Positions 8,364 through 16,393 of a DNA stretch of 64,000 nt are shown one piece after another. Source of the stretch: Paractinoplanes aksuensis. Its GTDB lineage: Bacteria; Actinomycetota; Actinomycetes; Mycobacteriales; Micromonosporaceae. The notes beneath the pieces are model-generated. The model was not told the origin of the DNA and did no database searches. It worked only from the letters and a program-made list of their open reading frames with translations. Made by a program: the position numbers and the translations under genes. Numbering within the stretch: position 1 is the first letter of the stretch; every line of letters starts with the position of its first letter. The stretch is taken from the NCBI RefSeq assembly GCF_024137025.1, contig NZ_JAMYJR010000009.1, positions 248,001 through 312,000 of the forward strand, read 5' to 3'.

Positions 8364-9143
8364 CCCACTCCGCAAACGGCGGTAGGCCCGCGCCGACAGG
8401 GGCAGGAACACGGCCGTGAGCAGCAGCGGCCAGCCGATGGCGAGCCACACCGCCGAGTCGGCCAGCGGGCCCTCGGTGATGCCGGTCGGGTTGCCGAACA
8501 GCTCGCGCGCCGCCGTCGCGGTGGCCGAAAGCGGGTTCCAGGCCGCGATCGCGCCGAGCCAGCCCGGCATGGTCTCGGCCGAGACGATGGCCGTCGACAG
8601 GAATCCGATCGGCCACACCAGCACCTGCACGGCCATCGTCGCGCCCTCGCCGCGGAACGCCAGCCCGACGAAAATGCCGATCCAGAGCATCGAGAACCGG
8701 AAGAACAACAGCAGCAGTACGGCGAGAGCAGCCGAAGCCGGGTCCGAAGTGATCTGCCAGCCGATCAGCAGGCCGCCGCCGATGAGCACCAGCAGTTCGA
8801 CGGCCGAGTTGGCCAGGTCGGCCCCGACCCGGCCCAGAGCCACCGAGGCGCTGCCGATCGGCAGTGATCGGAACCGGTCGGTGATGCCCTTGCGGGCGTC
8901 GCCGGCCATCGCCGTGGCCGTCGACTCGACGCCGAACATCATGCTCAGCGCCAGCATGCCGGGCAGCAGGAACGTGATGTAGTCGCCGCCCCCGGGCACG
9001 CTGATCGCGCCGCCGAAGAGGAAGCCGAAGACCAGCAACAGCATGATCGAAAACATCAAACCGAAGATCGGCGTCCACGGTTGGCGGGCCCAATGGGCCA
9101 GGTTGCGCTGGGTGAGAATCCATCCGGCCCGTACGGCGGTCAT
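8361..9143 (-). CDS. ABC-2 type efflux permease (DrrB type)
   Basis: Membrane half of a drug-type exporter, 260 residues with about six transmembrane segments. It starts RAGWILTQRNLAHWARQPW, as in daunorubicin-resistance DrrB proteins, and has the ABC-2 signature region (ETMPGWLGAIAAWNPLSATATAARELFGNP). Its ATG overlaps the stop of the ATPase gene by 4 bases (ATGA at 9140-9143), so the two are translationally coupled. Substrate is unknown; DrrAB-like pairs export antibiotics and lipids. Confidence 0.93.
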   Translation of the reverse strand: MTAVRAGWILTQRNLAHWARQPWTPIFGLMFSIMLLLVFGFLFGGAISVPGGGDYITFLLPGMLALSMMFGVESTATAMAGDARKGITDRFRSLPIGSASVALGRVGADLANSAVELLVLIGGGLLIGWQITSDPASAALAVLLLLFFRFSMLWIGIFVGLAFRGEGATMAVQVLVWPIGFLSTAIVSAETMPGWLGAIAAWNPLSATATAARELFGNPTGITEGPLADSAVWLAIGWPLLLTAVFLPLSARAYRRLRSG

Positions 9144-10084
9144 CGCGCAGCCTCCTGCGGAGCGGCGGTCAAGGTGAGGAAGACCTCGTCGAGGGTGGGC
9201 CGGCGCAGCACCAGGTCCTCCGGGACGAGGCCGAGGTCGTCGAGCGCCCGGACGATGCCGGCCAGCGCCGTGACACCCGCCCCGACCTCGAAGGTGAGGC
9301 TGTGCGTGTCGGCATCGGGCCCGGCCGGGATGCCGACGGCCGCGGTGAGCCGCTCGGCCGTCGAGTCGAGCGAGGTGTCGGCGGCGAGGGTCACCGTCAC
9401 GCGGTCGCCCCCGATCTGGCGCTTGAGCGCGGCCGGGGTGTCGTCGGCGACGATCCGGCCGTGGTTCATCACCGAGATGCGGGCCGCCAACTGGTCCGCC
9501 TCGTCGAGATACTGCGTGGTCAGCAGCACCGTCGTGCCGGCCTCGGCCACCTCGCGGACGGCCGCCCACACCTCGTTGCGCGCCCTCGGGTCGAGGCCCG
9601 TGGTCGGCTCGTCCAGGAAAAGAACGGCCGGCGTGAGGATGAAACCGGCCGCGATGTCGAGCCGGCGGCGCATTCCCCCGCTGTACGTCGAGACCGCGCG
9701 CTCGGCCGCCTCGGTGAGCCCGAACATGTCGAGCAGGTGGTCGGCCTTGGCCCGGGCGTCCACCTTGCTCAGACCGTAGAGCCGGCCGAACATCACCAGG
9801 TTCTGGCGGCCACCGAGGATCTCGTCGACCGCCGCGTTCTGCCCGATCAGTCCGATCCGGCGGCGGACTTCCGCAGCCTGATCGCGTACGTCGAAACCGG
9901 CGACCCGGGCCGAGCCGGCGTCGACATCGATGAGGGTGGCGAGCGCCTTGACCGCCGTGGTCTTGCCCGCGCCGTTGGGGCCCAGCAGGCCGTGGATCAC
10001 GCCGGGCGGCACGGCCAGGTCGAAGCCGTCGAGGGCGCGCACGTCCCCGTACCGCTTCTGTAGCCCTTCAGCTTCCAGATTCAC
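9140..10084 (-). CDS. ABC transporter ATP-binding protein (DrrA type)
   Basis: ATPase of the efflux pair, 314 residues. Motifs are Walker A GPNGAGKT (35-42), the signature YSGGMRRRLDIAAG, Walker B VLFLDEPTTGLDP, and the DrrA-type C-terminal domain ending RRPTLDEVFLTLT. The GTG at 10084 has GGAG about 10 nt upstream; the longer open frame runs through the divergent regulator region and is not conserved. The neighbouring divergent TetR regulator is the likely repressor. Confidence 0.95.
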   Translation of the reverse strand: MNLEAEGLQKRYGDVRALDGFDLAVPPGVIHGLLGPNGAGKTTAVKALATLIDVDAGSARVAGFDVRDQAAEVRRRIGLIGQNAAVDEILGGRQNLVMFGRLYGLSKVDARAKADHLLDMFGLTEAAERAVSTYSGGMRRRLDIAAGFILTPAVLFLDEPTTGLDPRARNEVWAAVREVAEAGTTVLLTTQYLDEADQLAARISVMNHGRIVADDTPAALKRQIGGDRVTVTLAADTSLDSTAERLTAAVGIPAGPDADTHSLTFEVGAGVTALAGIVRALDDLGLVPEDLVLRRPTLDEVFLTLTAAPQEAAR

Positions 10085-10108
10085 CGCTGCTCCTAACTCC
10101 GTATGCCT

Positions 10109-10140
10109 TACGGTATTTGGTGCGCGGTACACCGTACACC
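10109..10140. promoter_or_regulatory. Candidate TetR operator between tetR and the efflux operon
   Basis: TACGGT (10109-10114) and ACCGTA (10131-10136) form an inverted repeat with a 16-nt centre. Overlapping this, GTACACC occurs twice in tandem (10127-10140). The site lies between the divergent starts, upstream of the tetR -10. Which repeat is the true operator cannot be told from one sequence. Confidence 0.4.
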
Positions 10141-10148
10141 CCACGGGG

Positions 10149-10154
10149 TAATCT
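10149..10154 (+). promoter_or_regulatory. -10 element for leaderless tetR mRNA
   Basis: TAATCT ends 6 nt before the ATG at 10161, predicting transcription from the start codon. No ribosome site is present. Confidence 0.5.
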
Positions 10155-10160
10155 CTGCAC

Positions 10161-10925
10161 ATGGAAAATGGGGACGTCGACCGCACGCTGACCCTGCTGT
10201 GGCGGCGGACCCTGGGCGTGCCGCAAGGGTCACGCGGCCCCAAGCAGCGGTTCAGCGTCGACGAGGTGCTGCAAGCGGGCATCGCGGTGGCCGACGAGGA
10301 GGGGCTGCCCGCGTTCTCGATGCGCAAGGTCGCCGACCGGCTCGGGCTCAAGCTGATGTCGATCTACACGTACGTGCCGAGCCGCGACGAGCTGATCGGC
10401 CTGATGGTCGACGAGGTGATGGGCGAGCCGGGCCTACCGCCCCACGAGGGCACCTGGCGCGAGCGGCTGACCGTGGTCGCCCGTCAGATGTGGGACGAGT
10501 TCCACCGGCATCCGTGGCTGCTGCAGGTCGAGCAGAGCCGCCCGTGGATCGGGCCCAACGGCTCCGACCGGTACGAGTGGCAGCTGGCCGCGATCGAGGG
10601 GGCCGGCTTCACCGACCTCGAGATGGACCAGACCATCACGCTGATCGGCGACTTCACCACGGCGTCGGCCCGGGCCGACGTGGCCGCCCGGCGCATGGCC
10701 GAGCAGTCCGGCATCTCGGACGCCGAGTGGTGGGCGGTCAACGCCCCGGTGCTGGACAGGCTGATGCCGCCCGGCGCCTACCCGATCTCGGGCCGGGTCG
10801 GCACCGCGGCCGGCGAGGAGTACAACGCTGTCCGCGATTCGGAGCGGTCCTTCCGGTTCGGCCTCGACCGGATCTTCGACGGGCTCGACCACATGCTCGC
10901 CACCCGCCCCTCGAACGACGGCTGA
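10161..10925 (+). CDS. TetR family regulator
   Basis: A 254-residue repressor. An N-terminal extension precedes the helix-turn-helix (about 28-75: FSVDEVLQAGIAVADEEG, then SMRKVADRLGLKLMSIYTYVPSRDEL). A TetR_C-type ligand domain follows (WRERLTVVARQMWDEFHRHPWLLQVEQSRPW). It is divergent from the DrrAB-like exporter, the usual arrangement for self-repression and efflux control, with a hydrophobic drug as likely inducer. The gene ends just before a 20-bp tandem repeat. Confidence 0.93.
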   Translation: MENGDVDRTLTLLWRRTLGVPQGSRGPKQRFSVDEVLQAGIAVADEEGLPAFSMRKVADRLGLKLMSIYTYVPSRDELIGLMVDEVMGEPGLPPHEGTWRERLTVVARQMWDEFHRHPWLLQVEQSRPWIGPNGSDRYEWQLAAIEGAGFTDLEMDQTITLIGDFTTASARADVAARRMAEQSGISDAEWWAVNAPVLDRLMPPGAYPISGRVGTAAGEEYNAVRDSERSFRFGLDRIFDGLDHMLATRPSNDG

Positions 10926-10970
10926 CGCTCACCTCCCGGCCGCGAGGTCATCTCACGGCCGCAGGAGTCA

Positions 10971-11057
10971 CGTCACGGATGCGGGATTGGCGTCACGGAT
11001 GCGGGATTGGCGTCACGGATGCGGGATTGGCGTCACGGATGCGGGATTGGCGTCACG
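10971..11057. repeat. 20-bp tandem repeat, four perfect copies plus partial
   Basis: CGTCACGGATGCGGGATTGG is repeated exactly at 10971, 10991, 11011 and 11031, followed by a partial fifth copy (CGTCACGG, 11051-11058). Degenerate copies may precede it from 10941. It lies in the convergent spacer between tetR and udgX. Confidence 0.95.
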
Positions 11058-11068
11058 GGTCGCGGAGT

Positions 11069-11731
11069 TCACTTCACCGCGTCGGCCGCGATCTTGAGGT
11101 CGTCGACCAGGCCGCGATAGGCGGTCTCGCGGTCGTCGGCCCGCAGCACGGCCGACGGGTGGATGGTGGCCAAGGCCTGGATCTCGGCCACCGGGAAGTC
11201 GGCCGGGTGCTGGGCCGAGGCCGGCCACGGCATCAACTTGCCGCGCTGCTGGGTGACCCGGAACGACGGCCCGATCAGGGCCCGCCCGGCCGTCGCGCCC
11301 AGAATCACCACGAGCCGCGGCTGGAGCAGCGAGAACTCCGCGACCAGCCAGGGCCGGCAAGCCGTGATGTGGGCCGGGCCCGGGTTCTGGTGAATGCGGC
11401 GCTCACCCCTCCGCTCGAAGCGGAAGTGCTTCACCGCGTTGGTGATGTAGACGTCGGTCGGGTCGATGCCCGCATCGTCGACCGCCTCACGCAGCAGCCG
11501 ACCGGCCGGGCCGACGAAGGGCAGGCCCTTCTGGTCCTCGACGTCGCCCGGCTGCTCGCCGACGAACACGATGCTCGCGTCGGCCGCGCCCCGGCCGAAG
11601 ACGGTCTGCGTGGCGTCGACGTGCAGCTCGCAGCCCTCGCAGTGCGCCGCCGCCTCTTTAAGCTGCTCGATGCCGCGCGGCTCGGACGGCACCCACTGCT
11701 GCGCGCCGACCGGCGCTTCGGTCCTAGGCAT
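11069..11731 (-). CDS. udgX: UdgX-type uracil-DNA glycosylase
   Basis: A DNA-repair protein that, in its characterised mycobacterial relative, binds uracil in DNA and becomes covalently linked to the site. The 220-residue sequence carries motif GEQPGD (58-63), the DxKGLPFVGPAGRLL segment, and the family-defining loop ending RRIH (111-114). H114 corresponds to the nucleophilic histidine. Cysteines at 31, 34 and 125 are the visible iron-sulfur ligands. In the mycobacterial protein the loop is KRRIH; here the first residue is Glu. The ATG at 11731 begins the conserved region. The gene is transcribed alone, convergent with tetR. Confidence 0.9.
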   Translation of the reverse strand: MPRTEAPVGAQQWVPSEPRGIEQLKEAAAHCEGCELHVDATQTVFGRGAADASIVFVGEQPGDVEDQKGLPFVGPAGRLLREAVDDAGIDPTDVYITNAVKHFRFERRGERRIHQNPGPAHITACRPWLVAEFSLLQPRLVVILGATAGRALIGPSFRVTQQRGKLMPWPASAQHPADFPVAEIQALATIHPSAVLRADDRETAYRGLVDDLKIAADAVK

Positions 11732-11804
11732 GCCGAAGGTTCTACCCCAAACAGGGGCGTGGAAGCATCCGGGGCCCCCGATCGAGTCGTTATCGCACCA
11801 CCGC

Positions 11805-13151
11805 CTAACGGGCCGGGCTGTAGAGGTTGGGCGGGCTGACGGCCGCGGCCACCGCCTCGACCAGTGCCGGGATCTCGCCCTCGGGCAGCGGGCCGATCGA
11901 GATGCGGATGCCGGGAGCGGCCGACACCCGGAACAGGGAACCGGGGGCGACCGCGTAGCCCGCCTCGCGCAGCAGACCGATCGTGCGGGTCTCGTCGGCC
12001 ACCGGGACCCAGACGTTGATGCCGGTGTCGCCCTCGGCGGCGATGCCGTGCCCCCGCAGGGCCTCGCACAGGGCACGACGGCGACGACCGTACGTCTCGG
12101 CGGCTTCCGCCACGACCCGGGTGACCTCATCGTCTTGCCACAGGTGGAGCAGCATGCGCTGGAGGACCGTCGACACCCAGCCCGAGCCGATGCGCATGCG
12201 GCCCACCACCCGGGCGATCGTGGCCGGGTCACCGGCGAGCAGAGCGATCCGCAGGTCAGGCCCGAAGGGCTTGGACGCCGACCGGGTCAGGGCCCACGCC
12301 CCGGTGACCGGACCGACGCAGTGGGGCGCCTGCTCGGCCAGTTCGGCGGCATGGTCGTCCTCGATGACCAGGACGCCGGGACACCGCGCGAACAGGCCGC
12401 GTAGAGCCTCGGCCCGAGCTGCGCTGACGGCTGCCCCGGTCGGATTCTGAGCCCGTACGGTGAGGACGGCGGCCCGGGCGCCCGCCTGCAGCGCGGACGC
12501 CATGGCGGCCGGATCGGGACCCTCGCGGTCGACGGCGACGGGGAGCGGGCGCAGGCCCAGGGCGGCCAGCAGGTCGAGCAGGTTGGCCCAGCCCGGATCC
12601 TCGACGGCGACCGCGTCGCCGGCCCGCAGGTGAACCGTGAGCAGGCGTTCGATGGCGTCGAGGGTGCCGGAGGTGACCGCGATCTCGGCCTCGGCGGCCG
12701 GGATGCCGCCGGCCACCAGGCGCGGTCGGGCCGCCTCGATCAGCTCGGGCATCGTGACGGCCGAGGCGTAGCCCTGGGGCGGGCCGTTGGTCTCGGCCAC
12801 GGCCCGCAGCGCCCGGCCCAGCGGTGGCAGCAGCCCGACGTCGGGCTCGCCGGACGAGAGGTCGCGCACACCGTCGGCCACGGGCAGGCGCAGCGCCGAC
12901 CGCGGACCGGCGACCGGCGGACGGGACCGGATGCGCGTGCCGCGGCGCCCCTCGGTCTCGACCACGCCCCGTTGTCGCAGCTCTTGATAGGCCTTGGCCA
13001 CCGTGGCCGGGCTGACGTGCAGAGCATCGGCCAGCACCCGGACCGGTGGCAGCGCCGCGCCGAAGACCCAGTCGCCCGTGCGGACGCCGGCCTCGATGCT
13101 GGCGGAAATCGTGGCGGCGCTGTCACCGCTGACCTGATACTGTGCTGACAC
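11805..13151 (-). CDS. MocR-type regulator (GntR helix-turn-helix plus aminotransferase domain)
   Basis: A 448-residue PLP-binding transcription factor. The winged helix (about 10-75; VLADALHVSPATVAKAYQELRQRGVVETEGRRGTRI region) is fused to a fold-type I aminotransferase-like domain. The PLP lysine lies in SASKPFGPD and a substrate-binding-type Asn-Pro in AQNPTGA. Such proteins usually sense PLP or an amino-acid adduct rather than catalyse. It is divergent from the flavin-barrel/GNAT fusion gene, which it probably controls. GTG start at 13151. Alternative: a PtsJ/PdxR-like vitamin B6 regulator; no pdxS/T genes are nearby. Confidence 0.9.
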   Translation of the reverse strand: MSAQYQVSGDSAATISASIEAGVRTGDWVFGAALPPVRVLADALHVSPATVAKAYQELRQRGVVETEGRRGTRIRSRPPVAGPRSALRLPVADGVRDLSSGEPDVGLLPPLGRALRAVAETNGPPQGYASAVTMPELIEAARPRLVAGGIPAAEAEIAVTSGTLDAIERLLTVHLRAGDAVAVEDPGWANLLDLLAALGLRPLPVAVDREGPDPAAMASALQAGARAAVLTVRAQNPTGAAVSAARAEALRGLFARCPGVLVIEDDHAAELAEQAPHCVGPVTGAWALTRSASKPFGPDLRIALLAGDPATIARVVGRMRIGSGWVSTVLQRMLLHLWQDDEVTRVVAEAAETYGRRRRALCEALRGHGIAAEGDTGINVWVPVADETRTIGLLREAGYAVAPGSLFRVSAAPGIRISIGPLPEGEIPALVEAVAAAVSPPNLYSPAR

Positions 13152-13162
13152 ACGAGAGATTC

Positions 13163-13174
13163 TGTACTAGCACA
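13163..13174. promoter_or_regulatory. Near-palindrome between mocR and the flavin/GNAT gene
   Basis: TGTACTAGCACA is a 12-bp palindrome with one mismatched pair, in the short divergent spacer. It is a candidate MocR site, although MocR proteins often use direct repeats. Confidence 0.3.
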
Positions 13175-13212
13175 AGAGCGGACGCAAGTCGCTCGACCGG
13201 CAGGGAGGCCCG

Positions 13213-14460
13213 ATGTCCGACACCTATTCGCGGACGAGCCGCACGACAGCCACCCGCTACCGCGAGCGCATGCACTACGACCGCGCGCTGGCCCACGCCA
13301 TTCTCGACGAGGCCTACGACTGCACGGTCGGCTTCGTGGCCGAGGGCGAGCCCCGGTTGCTGCCGACCCTGCACGTCCGCGTCGGCGAGACGCTCTATCT
13401 GCACGGTTCGTCCGGCGGCCGCATGGGCCTGTCCGCGCGCGGGGGCGAGGTGCCGGTCGCGGTCAGCGTCACCCTGCTCGACGGCATCGTCTATGCCCGT
13501 TCCCACGTGCACCACAGCGCCAACTACCGCTCGGTGGTCGTGCACGGCTCGGCCCGGCTGGTCACCGACCCCGATGAGAAAAAGGCCGCGATGGCGGCCC
13601 TGGTCGACAAGGTCGGCGCCGGCCGCGCGGCCGACAGCCGCCCGCCCGACAAGCGCGAGATGGCCGAGACGAGCGTGCTCGCCCTCCCGCTGGTCGAGGT
13701 CTCGGCCCGGGCCCGCACCGGCGGCGTGATCGATGAGGACGACGATCTCGGCCTGCCGCACTGGGCCGGCGTTCTTCCCGTCCGCCGGGTGTTCGGCCCG
13801 CCCGCTCCGGCCGACGACGTCGCGGTGGCGGAACCGGCCTACCTGCCCGGCGGCGAACTGCCCTGGGCCACCCCGGTGCCGTTGACCGGCCGCCACGTCC
13901 GGCTCGAGCCGCTCACCACCGGGCACGCGGCCGGGCTGATCGAGGCGATCGGCGACGACGAGGTGTGGCGACACATCCCCGCCCACCGGCCGCAGACAGT
14001 CGGAGAAATGCGCGACTACATCGCCCGGCTGCTGAGCCTGCGCTGGTCCGGCAGCCAGGTCTCTTGGGCCCAGGTCGAACCGTCCACCGGCCGCGTGCTC
14101 GGCATGACCTGCTATCACGACGTCGACCCCGACCGGCGGGCCCTGGCCATCGGCCACACGATCGTCGGGCAGCCCTGGTGGCGCACCGGGGTCAACACCG
14201 AGGCCAAGTTGCTGCTGCTCACGCATGCCTTCGACGAACTCGGGGCCGAGCGCGTCTTCTGGTACACCGACATTCGCAACGAGCGCTCGCAGCAGGCGAT
14301 CGCCCGGCTCGGCGCGGTGCGCGAGGGTGTGCTGCGCCGGCACAAACAGCGGCCCGACGGCTCGTGGCGCGACACCGTAGTCTTCGGCGTGACCGCCGAA
14401 GAGTGGCCCGAGGTGGGCCGCCGCCTGCGGGAAAGGCTGGCCGCCGGGACGGTCGCCTAG
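13213..14460 (+). CDS. Fusion of FMN split-barrel (PNPOx-like) and GNAT acetyltransferase
   Basis: A two-domain enzyme of 415 residues. Residues about 1-210 form a pyridoxamine-phosphate-oxidase-like flavin barrel of the NimA-related type (ILDEAYDCTVGFVAEGEPRLLPTL, then HSSGGR-like and SVVVHGSARLV segments). Residues about 220-410 form a GNAT N-acetyltransferase of the RimJ/RimL type (RHVRLEPLTTGHAAGLIEAI; YTDIRNERSQQAIARLGAVREG). The ribosome site GGGAGG precedes the ATG. Only 10 nt separate it from the LysE exporter gene, so the two are co-transcribed. The MocR neighbour suggests a substrate amine or amino acid related to PLP chemistry; this is inference. Confidence 0.85.
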   Translation: MSDTYSRTSRTTATRYRERMHYDRALAHAILDEAYDCTVGFVAEGEPRLLPTLHVRVGETLYLHGSSGGRMGLSARGGEVPVAVSVTLLDGIVYARSHVHHSANYRSVVVHGSARLVTDPDEKKAAMAALVDKVGAGRAADSRPPDKREMAETSVLALPLVEVSARARTGGVIDEDDDLGLPHWAGVLPVRRVFGPPAPADDVAVAEPAYLPGGELPWATPVPLTGRHVRLEPLTTGHAAGLIEAIGDDEVWRHIPAHRPQTVGEMRDYIARLLSLRWSGSQVSWAQVEPSTGRVLGMTCYHDVDPDRRALAIGHTIVGQPWWRTGVNTEAKLLLLTHAFDELGAERVFWYTDIRNERSQQAIARLGAVREGVLRRHKQRPDGSWRDTVVFGVTAEEWPEVGRRLRERLAAGTVA

Positions 14461-14470
14461 AGGGGGCACC

Positions 14471-15121
14471 GTGCTGGGAATCACCGACTTCTGGACGTAC
14501 GTCATCGGCACGATGGCGATCATCCTGTTGCCCGGGCCCAACTCGATCTACGTGCTCTCGGTCGGGGCCCGGCGGGGGGTGCGGGCGGGTTATCAGGCCG
14601 CGGCCGGCGTCTTCGTCGGCGACGCGGTGCTGATGGTGCTGTCAGCAGCCGGCGCGGCCTCGCTGCTGCGCACCTATCCACCGTTGTTCCTGGTCATCAA
14701 GTACGCGGGGGCGGCCTACCTGTTGTGGGTCGGCTTCGGCATCGTGCGCGGCGCGTGGCGCACCTGGCGCGACCGAGGCTCGGCGCGACCGGCAACGGCC
14801 GAGGAACCGACCGACCTGCGCCACCCGTTCCGCCGGGCGGCCGTGGTCAGCCTGCTCAACCCCAAGGCGATCCTGTTCTTCGTGTCGTTCTTCATCCAGT
14901 TCGTCGAGCCGGGCTACGCCCATCCGGCCCTGTCGTTCCTGGTGCTCGGCGCGGTGGTGCAGTTGTTCAGCGCGCTCTACCTGTCGGCGCTGATCTTCAG
15001 TGGCAGCTTCCTGGCCGGGCAGTTCCAGCGTCGCCGGCGCCTCGCCGCGGGCGCCGCGGCCGGGGTGGGCGCGCTGTTCGTCGGCTTCAGCATCAAGCTG
15101 GCCACGGCCGGCGTCGGCTGA
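14471..15121 (+). CDS. LysE/RhtB family amino-acid exporter
   Basis: A 216-residue inner-membrane exporter with about six helices. The N-terminal family motif PGPNSIYVLSVGAR is intact, as is the second conserved stretch FRRAAVVSLLNPKAILFFVSF. GTG start with GAGGGGG upstream, 10 nt after the fusion gene. Together with MocR and the FMN/GNAT protein it suggests modification and export of an amino acid or amine. The stop codon lies inside a 14-bp hairpin that begins a repeat array. Confidence 0.92.
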   Translation: MLGITDFWTYVIGTMAIILLPGPNSIYVLSVGARRGVRAGYQAAAGVFVGDAVLMVLSAAGAASLLRTYPPLFLVIKYAGAAYLLWVGFGIVRGAWRTWRDRGSARPATAEEPTDLRHPFRRAAVVSLLNPKAILFFVSFFIQFVEPGYAHPALSFLVLGAVVQLFSALYLSALIFSGSFLAGQFQRRRRLAAGAAAGVGALFVGFSIKLATAGVG

Positions 15122-15174
15122 CGCACGACCAGCCGACGCCGGCCCCGGCTGACGCACGACCAGCCGACGCCGGC
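15107..15174. repeat. Hairpin and 31-bp-period direct repeat at the end of the LysE gene
   Basis: A perfect 14-bp stem (15107-15120 with 15130-15143, 9-nt loop) overlaps the LysE stop codon and can act as a terminator. A 28-bp segment starting at 15115 is repeated exactly at 15146, and weaker copies continue to about 15230. Repeat units are themselves palindromic. Confidence 0.8.
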
Positions 15175-15245
15175 GTCGGCTGACGCGAGACCGGTCGGCG
15201 GCGGCATCGGCTGACGCGAGTCCGCCGAGCGAGGGCCGGGAAACG

Positions 15246-15281
15246 CCGCGGGCGGCCCTGCCGAAGCAGAACCGCCCGCGG
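15246..15281 (-). terminator. Hairpin after the Spo0M gene
   Basis: CCGCGGGCGG (15246-15255) pairs perfectly with CCGCCCGCGG (15272-15281) across a 16-nt loop, 45 nt beyond the Spo0M stop on the minus strand. It separates two convergent transcripts. Confidence 0.5.
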
Positions 15282-15325
15282 GTGGCTGTGCGTTCCGCCC
15301 CAGTGGACCGCACAGCCGGGGTGAG

Positions 15326-16330
15326 TCACTCTTCCTCGCCGCCGCCGCCGTCGTCCTCGAAGACCTCTTCCATGGCCTCGCCCAGGATCATGCCGCCGAC
15401 GACTCCGCCGGCCACACCGGCCGCCATCGCGCCCATGCCCATGCCGCCGCCGTGGCCCCGGCGGTAGTGGCCGTGGTGGCCACCGCCGTGCCCGTAACCG
15501 CCGTGCCCGCCGTAGCCCGGAGCCCCGTAGCCGGGAGCGCCGTGGCCGCCGGCCGCGCGCAGACCCTGGTAGCGGCCCGCCGCCTCGGAGACCCACTGCT
15601 CGACAACCGCGGTCCAGTCGGTCGTGTCCGCGTCGGCGTGCGAGACCCGGAACCGGCCGTACGAGTCGTGGCCGGGGGCCAGGAAGCCGCCGCGCTTGTC
15701 GAACTCGAGCACGACCTCGACGCCCTGCGGGTCGGCGATGAAGGTCACCTCGACCTCGTTGATGGCCCCCGCGTACTGCGGCGGCGGGTAGAACTCGATC
15801 TCTTGGTAGAACGGCAGCGTCATGTTGACGCCGTAGATCGCGCCCCGCTCCAGGTCGGCGCTCTTGAAGCGGAAGCCCAGCCGCGCGAACGCGTCGAGGA
15901 TCCGCTCCTGCGCGGGCAGCGGGTGCACCGCCACGTGGTCGAGGTCGCCCTTGTCGACGGCCTTGGCCACGGCGAGCTCGGTCCGCAGGCCCATCGTCAT
16001 GCCGTGCAGCCGCTGGCCGTAGACGTCGGTGATCGGCGTCTCCCACGGCATCGGGAACGAGAAGGGCAGGTCCCGGTTCTCGCCCTTGCGCAGCTGGAAG
16101 GCCCCCGCGACCGGGAGCCGGTGGAACTCGATGAGGTTCTCGCCGTGCTCCGACTCGACCCGGGTCACCAGGCCCAGCACGACTCCGTCGATGGCGACGT
16201 CGTGGTCGCCACCGGTGATCCGCACCTGACCCTCCAGGGCCAGACCGGGCCGCGTGTTCGGGTTGGCCAGCACGGTGTCGACGGTGGGCCCGCCGACGCC
16301 GAAGGCGCGCATCATCTTTTTGAAAACCAC
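15326..16330 (-). CDS. Spo0M (sporulation-control) arrestin-like protein with His/Gly-rich tail
   Basis: A 334-residue member of the SpoOM family, cytoplasmic arrestin-fold proteins linked in Bacillus to sporulation and cell division. The domain covers about 1-245 (VFKKMMRAFGVGGPTVDT, GLALEGQVRITGGDHDVAIDGV, LPFSFPMPWETPIT). A tail follows: about 245-290 rich in Gly, His and Tyr (GGYGHGGGHHGHYRRGHGGG), a small-residue hydrophobic stretch (AAGVAGGVVGGMILG) like a glycine zipper, and an acidic end. GTG start with a perfect AAGGAGGA site 9 nt upstream. The tail is unusual and may bind metal or membranes. Confidence 0.92.
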   Translation of the reverse strand: MVFKKMMRAFGVGGPTVDTVLANPNTRPGLALEGQVRITGGDHDVAIDGVVLGLVTRVESEHGENLIEFHRLPVAGAFQLRKGENRDLPFSFPMPWETPITDVYGQRLHGMTMGLRTELAVAKAVDKGDLDHVAVHPLPAQERILDAFARLGFRFKSADLERGAIYGVNMTLPFYQEIEFYPPPQYAGAINEVEVTFIADPQGVEVVLEFDKRGGFLAPGHDSYGRFRVSHADADTTDWTAVVEQWVSEAAGRYQGLRAAGGHGAPGYGAPGYGGHGGYGHGGGHHGHYRRGHGGGMGMGAMAAGVAGGVVGGMILGEAMEEVFEDDGGGGEEE

Positions 16331-16393
16331 CGGGTCATTCCTCCTTGAATCGACAGCGGGGTGGCTTGATCTTGCGATTTCGTCCGTGCGGTA

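Noticed and set aside
10971..11057. CRISPR array
   Set aside because: The repeats are directly contiguous with no spacers and there are no cas genes; the same holds for the other arrays.
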